This document shows, one piece after another, positions 6,168 through 10,739 of a stretch of DNA of 10,739 nt (position 1 is the stretch's first letter; every line of letters begins with the position of its first letter). The DNA is from an uncultured Novosphingobium sp. (GTDB lineage: Bacteria; Pseudomonadota; Alphaproteobacteria; Sphingomonadales; Sphingomonadaceae). Location of the stretch: contig CAMPHR010000063.1 in assembly GCA_946886075.1 (NCBI GenBank), forward strand, positions 1 through 10,739, given 5' to 3'. Position numbers and translations under genes: made by a program. The notes beneath the pieces are model-generated. The model was not told the origin of the DNA. It ran no database searches and was given only the letters and a program-made list of their open reading frames with translations.

Positions 6168-6980
6168 CTACTGCGCGCGCGGAGCGGCGGCTGCAGCGTT
6201 GGCAGGCAGGCCGCCTAGCTGCGTCACCAGCTTGGTATAGGCGTCGAGGTAGGCGAGCACGATGACCTGCCCAATCTCGGTATTTTGGTAGCCGCTGGCT
6301 CCGGCAGCAGCAAAGCCGCCCCACCATCCGGCACCGCCGCCGCCGCCAAAGCCGATGTCGGTCTTGCGCGCGTAGCCTTCGGTCAGCGCCTCTTCCTCGG
6401 TGGTGCGGGCGTTGACGATGGAAAGCGTGACGTTCGCTTCCTTCTTCTTGATGTTGAGGCCGCCCGCAAGCGCGCCGAAGGTGCCGCCCATCAGGCCGCC
6501 GAGCGCAGCGCCGAAGCCGCCGCCGCCAGAATTGCGGTTCGACGAGACGATGTCAGGTTCCAGATAATAGTCGGCTGCCTTGACCTGGCCCCGGCCCAGG
6601 TTCGATCCCGCCTGCAGTTCGCCCGAGTCCGCCATGGCGCGTTCCATCGCCCGGCTCTGCATCGCGCGGCCACGATTGACGATGCCGAAGCAGCCGGACT
6701 GCTGAATGAACACCTTCAGGATCGCTTCCGGGCTGCCCAAGTTCAGTTCGCGCCACCACTGATTGTCGGGTTCGACAATGGCGACAGTGCCGATGCGGCG
6801 GGTGCAGCGGGGAATTTCCTGCTGAGCGCGCTCTTGCGAACGGCGGCCGGACGAGGCGCCCTTGGTGGTGCCATCCTTGTAGGTCTTGCCGGAAGAACTC
6901 ATATTCGTCTGCGCCATCGCAGCCATCGGCGTCGCAAGCATCGATGCTGTCGCGACAAGCGCGGAAACCGTCTTGAACAT
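6168..6980 (-). CDS. CsgG-like secreted protein, glycine-rich
   Basis: The 270-residue product starts with a clear Sec signal peptide (MFKTVSALVATASMLATPMA, cleavage likely after AMA at 21-23). The mature part resembles the CsgG/HfaB family of periplasmic and outer-membrane assembly proteins: RRIGTVAIVEPDN (61-73), LKVFIQQSGCFGIVNR (88-103), KAADYYLEPDIV (134-145), ANVTLSIVNARTTE (182-195) and a C-terminal helix (LAYLDAYTKLVTQL). Two glycine-rich stretches lie at 151-173 and 209-230. Unlike E. coli CsgG there is no lipobox cysteine at the cleavage site, so it is probably not a lipoprotein. Cys59 and Cys97 could form a disulfide. No curli subunit genes are nearby. Role unknown; envelope assembly or secretion is an inference. 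The - strand ATG is preceded by AAAGGGATCTGGGGCA. Confidence 0.75.
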   Translation of the reverse strand: MFKTVSALVATASMLATPMAAMAQTNMSSSGKTYKDGTTKGASSGRRSQERAQQEIPRCTRRIGTVAIVEPDNQWWRELNLGSPEAILKVFIQQSGCFGIVNRGRAMQSRAMERAMADSGELQAGSNLGRGQVKAADYYLEPDIVSSNRNSGGGGFGAALGGLMGGTFGALAGGLNIKKKEANVTLSIVNARTTEEEALTEGYARKTDIGFGGGGGAGWWGGFAAAGASGYQNTEIGQVIVLAYLDAYTKLVTQLGGLPANAAAAAPRAQ

Positions 6981-7006
6981 TGCCCCAGATCCCTTTCGAG
7001 CGGTGA

Positions 7007-7061
7007 ATTATGAAATTTTTATTATGGTACGACCCGTTTAAGGCTCGCGTCACTTACCATA
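7007..7061. promoter_or_regulatory. AT-rich intergenic region with a 7-bp inverted repeat between csgG-like gene and lepA
   Basis: The 164-bp gap between the divergent genes contains an AT-rich island (about 7006-7029, including AAATTTTTATTATGG) in otherwise GC-rich DNA, as expected of a promoter zone. TATGGTA (7023-7029) recurs inverted as TACCATA (7055-7061), with centres 32 bp apart, close to three helical turns. That geometry suits a DNA-binding protein contacting both arms on one face. On the - strand CATAAT is a -10 candidate for the CsgG-like gene, but no good -35 accompanies it. Confidence 0.35.
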
Positions 7062-7144
7062 GCTGGCGGCCTTTTCCTACTGATGGTCGGGGTCTTTGCA
7101 AGCTCTGCTGACAGGTGCGCAAATGGCTGCTATCGGCGCGGGCC

Positions 7145-8950
<1,806 letters not shown>

Positions 8951-8967
8951 GTTAGACCAGCTTTCCG

Positions 8968-9047
8968 TCCGTTCGCCCTGCGCTTGTCGAAGGGCTCCTC
9001 TTCTTGAGGGGCAAGGAAAAGGCTTCGACAGGCTCAGCCCGAACGGA
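8968..9047. repeat. REP-like imperfect palindrome downstream of lepA
   Basis: The left arm (8968-8996, TCCGTTCGCCCTG...GTCGAAGGGCT) and right arm (9020-9047, AGGCTTCGACAGG...CGAACGGA) are imperfect inverted copies with a 23-base centre. The core words CGTTCGCCCTG and CTTCGACAGGCTCAG match dispersed palindromes that I recall as very common between genes in sphingomonads and some other proteobacteria. It begins 18 bp after the lepA stop and can fold into a long stem that may stabilise or end the lepA message. Confidence 0.75.
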
Positions 9048-9076
9048 CCTAGGTGATTTACGCCGCAACCTCTGTC

Positions 9077-9107
9077 CTCCTGCCGGGTTCTTCGGGCTTG
9101 GCAGGAG
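9077..9107 (+). promoter_or_regulatory. Hairpin sequestering the Shine-Dalgarno of the DUF2945-type gene
   Basis: CTCCTGCC (9077-9084) pairs perfectly with GGCAGGAG (9100-9107) around a 15-base loop. The AGGAG at 9103-9107 is the Shine-Dalgarno for the ATG at 9116, with spacing of eight. If this stem forms in the mRNA, the ribosome binding site is closed. No T-tract follows, so it is not a terminator. Thermosensor, riboregulator target or simple translational damper are possible readings. Confidence 0.5.
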
Positions 9108-9115
9108 ATCAAGGC

Positions 9116-9322
9116 ATGAAGCAGGAACCCAAGGCGGGCGACAAGGTCAGCTGGAAAAGCCATGGTGGCGAGGCGCATGGCAAGGTGGTGAAGAAGCAGA
9201 CCAGCGCGACCCAGATCAAGGGGCACAAGGTCGCCGCTTCCAAGGACAATCCGCAGTTCATCGTCGAGACGGACGATGGCAAGCGCGCCGCGCACAAGAA
9301 GGACGCCTTGTCCAAGGATTGA
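9116..9322 (+). CDS. Small DUF2945 / HVA1-type (TUDOR-like) protein
   Basis: This encodes a 68-residue, highly charged, lysine-rich protein (KAGDKVSWKSHGGEAHGKVV at 6-25, then DDGKRAAHKKDALSK at 53-67). The GDKVxW start, the GxVxK strand and the closing K-x-A-L fit the DUF2945 family, also called hypervirulence-associated protein TUDOR domain. This is a small SH3/Tudor-like barrel with no established biochemical function in bacteria. The ATG at 9116 has a strong AGGAG at 9103-9107, but that site is paired in a hairpin. An in-frame GTG at 9053 would add residues encoded by the hairpin itself and is unlikely. It stands alone between lepA and a PH-domain gene. Stress-related or nucleic-acid-binding roles would be guesses. 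Confidence 0.8.
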   Translation: MKQEPKAGDKVSWKSHGGEAHGKVVKKQTSATQIKGHKVAASKDNPQFIVETDDGKRAAHKKDALSKD

Positions 9323-9378
9323 CGCGGACGGGGCATCCATGATCATGTCCGGCGGCACCTTCTTCCATGGGACAGACG

Positions 9379-9765
9379 ATGAGCGACGCTTGGTTGTATG
9401 ACGAACATCCCGCGATGTTTCGCGCGCATCCATTTTTGTTCATCCTGCTGCTGGTTTCCGTGGTCGGGCTGCTGGCAATCGGGGTTTGGTGGTTGCGGAC
9501 GAAGGGTGAGCGGCTGGCGCTTTCCGACCGTGAGGTGCTGATGGAGCGCGGGCTGCTGGCCAAGCAGCGGACGGAGATTGCCCTGTCGAGCATCCGCAGC
9601 GTGCGCATCACGCAGAGTTTCGGGCAGCGCATCTTCGACGTTGGCAATGTCGAGCTGTTCAGCGCTGGCGACATCGCTGAAATCGCGATCAAGTCGATGC
9701 CCCGGCCGGGCCGCATCCGGAACATCGCGGCGTCGCGCAACCTGGATTTGCTGCCGCAACGCTGA
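9379..9765 (+). CDS. Membrane protein with bacterial PH-like domain
   Basis: The 128-residue product has one transmembrane segment at about residues 18-39 (PFLFILLLVSVVGLLAIGVW). A soluble domain follows: ERLALSDREVLMERGLLAKQ, then EIALSSIRSVRITQSFGQRI and DVGNVELFSAGD. This pattern of beta strands around RGLL...IxLxxIRSV...GNVEL is typical of bacterial PH domains of the YdbS/YdbT (bPH_2, formerly DUF304) type. The function of these proteins is poorly known; the domain is expected on the cytoplasmic side of the inner membrane. I chose the ATG at 9379, preceded by GGGAC at about 9369-9373. An ATG at 9367 in the same frame would add MGQT and has no Shine-Dalgarno. The gap to the DUF2945-type gene is 56 bp, so co-transcription is possible. 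Confidence 0.8.
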   Translation: MSDAWLYDEHPAMFRAHPFLFILLLVSVVGLLAIGVWWLRTKGERLALSDREVLMERGLLAKQRTEIALSSIRSVRITQSFGQRIFDVGNVELFSAGDIAEIAIKSMPRPGRIRNIAASRNLDLLPQR

Positions 9766-9782
9766 CACGCGCTTGCGCCCCC

Positions 9783-9816
9783 TTGACCTGACGCAAATTT
9801 ATTTCAACCATATGTC
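9783..9816 (+). promoter_or_regulatory. Possible promoter for the zinc-ribbon gene
   Basis: TTGACC at 9783-9788 is a good -35 match, followed by an AT-rich stretch (CAAATTTATTTCAACCATATG). The -10 is uncertain: CATATG (9809-9814) would need a 20-base spacer, longer than usual. The stretch stands out in GC-rich surroundings and lies in the 151-bp gap after the PH-domain gene. Confidence 0.3.
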
Positions 9817-9916
9817 CCGACTGAAGGCACGGTGAAAAGCCTGTATCCGGGGAAGGATGCCGCTGGGTAACGCTGCTTCGCAATGGCGCGGGGCGCGGTT
9901 GCAAAGGGTATCCTTC

Positions 9917-10615
9917 ATGGCGTTGCCGGTGATGCTTTCGCTGCCAGAATTAACCGAACAACAGCGCGAGGCGGTGCGAGAGGCCTGCGGCTTTGCCTGT
10001 GTCCGGTGCGGCGTGACGATTTATCGCTACCTTCGCCTTCCCGATTCTGCCGCGGCGACATTGCTATGCCCGACCTGCCATGCGCTGGTGGAGGAGGGGC
10101 GGCTGACCACGGCGCAGGTGCAGGGATTTCATACCAATCCGGTGGTCCGCCAACGCCACTTCGCGCGGGACAGGATGCCCTTTTCGTCGGAATTGCCGAT
10201 GCTGATCGTCCGGGGATCGCGGCCGCTACGCGATACGCCGATTCCGCTGATGCTGGATGGCGAGCCGATCCTGATGTTCGCGCCGCCGCGCCGCAGCCGG
10301 GGGGCGACGCGGATCAGCCTGCGCATGGGCGACGCTGATGGCGATCCGGTTCAGGTGATCCAGGGCAATGAGTGGCTGCCCGCCAATGGCAGCTGGCGAT
10401 TCCTGCTGCGCGGCGATCGCTACAGCGTGATGGCGGCGCGGGGTGATGGGCTCGCCATATTGCGGATCGTGGCGCGCAACAGGATCGCGGTAGAGCATCT
10501 GCGCACGACGATCCGGGGGCGGCGATTGGAGGTGACGCCGGACTGGCTGGAGGTCGACGGCAAGCGGCATGTGAACCGCATCGGCAGCGGCGCGCTTGTA
10601 GGACTGGAATGTTGA
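9917..10615 (+). CDS. Zinc-ribbon protein resembling a degenerate HNH endonuclease
   Basis: The 232-residue product has a likely zinc site near the N-terminus: ACGFACVRCG (23-32) and CPTCHAL (51-57), giving CxxC pairs at 28/31 and 51/54. This spacing and the flanking words (REACGFAC, LLCPTCH, GRLTTAQVQ) resemble a class of HNH endonucleases that read CGFxCVxCG...YEYEH...ITLLCxxCH. Here the YEYEH stretch is YRYLRL and the segment between the cysteine pairs is short, so the catalytic histidines and asparagine appear lost. The rest (about 93-230) looks beta-rich (PMLIVRG, PIPLMLDGEPILMFAPP, VQVIQGNEWLPANGSWRFLL) and has no function I can name. I prefer the ATG at 9917, with AAAGGG at 9903-9908. 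An ATG at 9857 would add 20 poorly conserved-looking residues. Orphan gene; role unknown. Confidence 0.65.
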   Translation: MALPVMLSLPELTEQQREAVREACGFACVRCGVTIYRYLRLPDSAAATLLCPTCHALVEEGRLTTAQVQGFHTNPVVRQRHFARDRMPFSSELPMLIVRGSRPLRDTPIPLMLDGEPILMFAPPRRSRGATRISLRMGDADGDPVQVIQGNEWLPANGSWRFLLRGDRYSVMAARGDGLAILRIVARNRIAVEHLRTTIRGRRLEVTPDWLEVDGKRHVNRIGSGALVGLEC

Positions 10616-10739
10616 GGTGGTGCGCCAGAAATGGCGGATTTCCGTCGAAGTTCACAGTGTATGCGCGCGCGAGGGCGGGCGCGCGTGGGCGCGAGGGAGT
10701 GAAGCGGGACGTTTCAAAGAGAGGGGCGGGGATAGGGTT
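10616..10739. other. GC-rich 3' flank without a supported gene
   Basis: No convincing coding region starts or ends in these last 124 bp. A weak hairpin, GAAAT (10628-10632) with ATTTC (10638-10642), follows the zinc-ribbon gene but lacks a T-tract. From about 10659 the sequence is mostly alternating C and G, including CGCGCGC and GCGCGCG blocks that are self-complementary across an eight-base gap. The next gene presumably starts beyond the window. Confidence 0.4.

Noticed and set aside
5329..6327. A 332-codon - strand frame across the acyltransferase gene
   Set aside because: It has no recognisable motif, crosses a terminator, and overlaps the end of the CsgG-like gene in a different frame. 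It is a shadow frame.
9325..9351. CGGAC/GTCCG stem after the DUF2945-type gene as a terminator
   Set aside because: Only five base pairs, a long loop and no T-tract.
9841..9920. A known riboswitch or small structured RNA (SRP RNA, RNase P) in the leader of the zinc-ribbon gene
   Set aside because: I looked for SRP, RNase P, cobalamin, glycine, c-di-GMP and fluoride signature words. A few fragments resemble SRP or RNase P pieces, but no consistent match was found.

Overview
The window looks like chromosomal DNA of an alphaproteobacterium, most likely a sphingomonad (Sphingomonadales). This rests on high GC content, the order of the ribosomal-protein genes, an S5 protein with an Arg-Gly-rich N-terminal extension, and intergenic palindromic repeats of a type I associate with that group. 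The genus cannot be fixed from the sequence alone.

Positions 1-4359 hold the 3' part of the spc ribosomal-protein cluster on the + strand: the tail of rplF, then rplR (L18), rpsE (S5), rpmD (L30, short and easy to miss at 1112-1288), rplO (L15), secY and adk. The first four genes are packed 1-5 bp apart. Two breaks follow. A 265-bp spacer between rpmD and rplO carries repeat-like palindromes and a perfect 11-bp hairpin with a T-rich tail. A textbook intrinsic terminator follows rplO, so secY-adk may be transcribed on its own. The rpsM-rpsK-rpoA-rplQ block that commonly follows adk in related bacteria is absent here.

Positions 4360-6075 hold two + strand accessory genes. One encodes a secreted SRPBCC-fold protein whose signal-peptide region appears to be broken by a one-base frameshift. 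The other encodes a membrane acyltransferase-3 protein. A CsgG-like secreted protein follows on the - strand (6168-6980) with its own terminator. It is divergent from lepA (elongation factor 4, 7145-8950), and an inverted repeat lies between them. After lepA come a REP-like palindrome, a small DUF2945/HVA1-type gene whose ribosome binding site is buried in a perfect hairpin, a one-pass membrane protein with a bacterial PH domain, and a zinc-ribbon protein resembling an HNH endonuclease that has lost its catalytic residues. The last 124 bp hold no gene I can support.

Most of the content is housekeeping: translation, protein export and nucleotide balance. I see no defence system, CRISPR array, transposase, phage gene, tRNA or rRNA. 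The most unusual signals are regulatory RNA structures and small lesions rather than a new multigene system.
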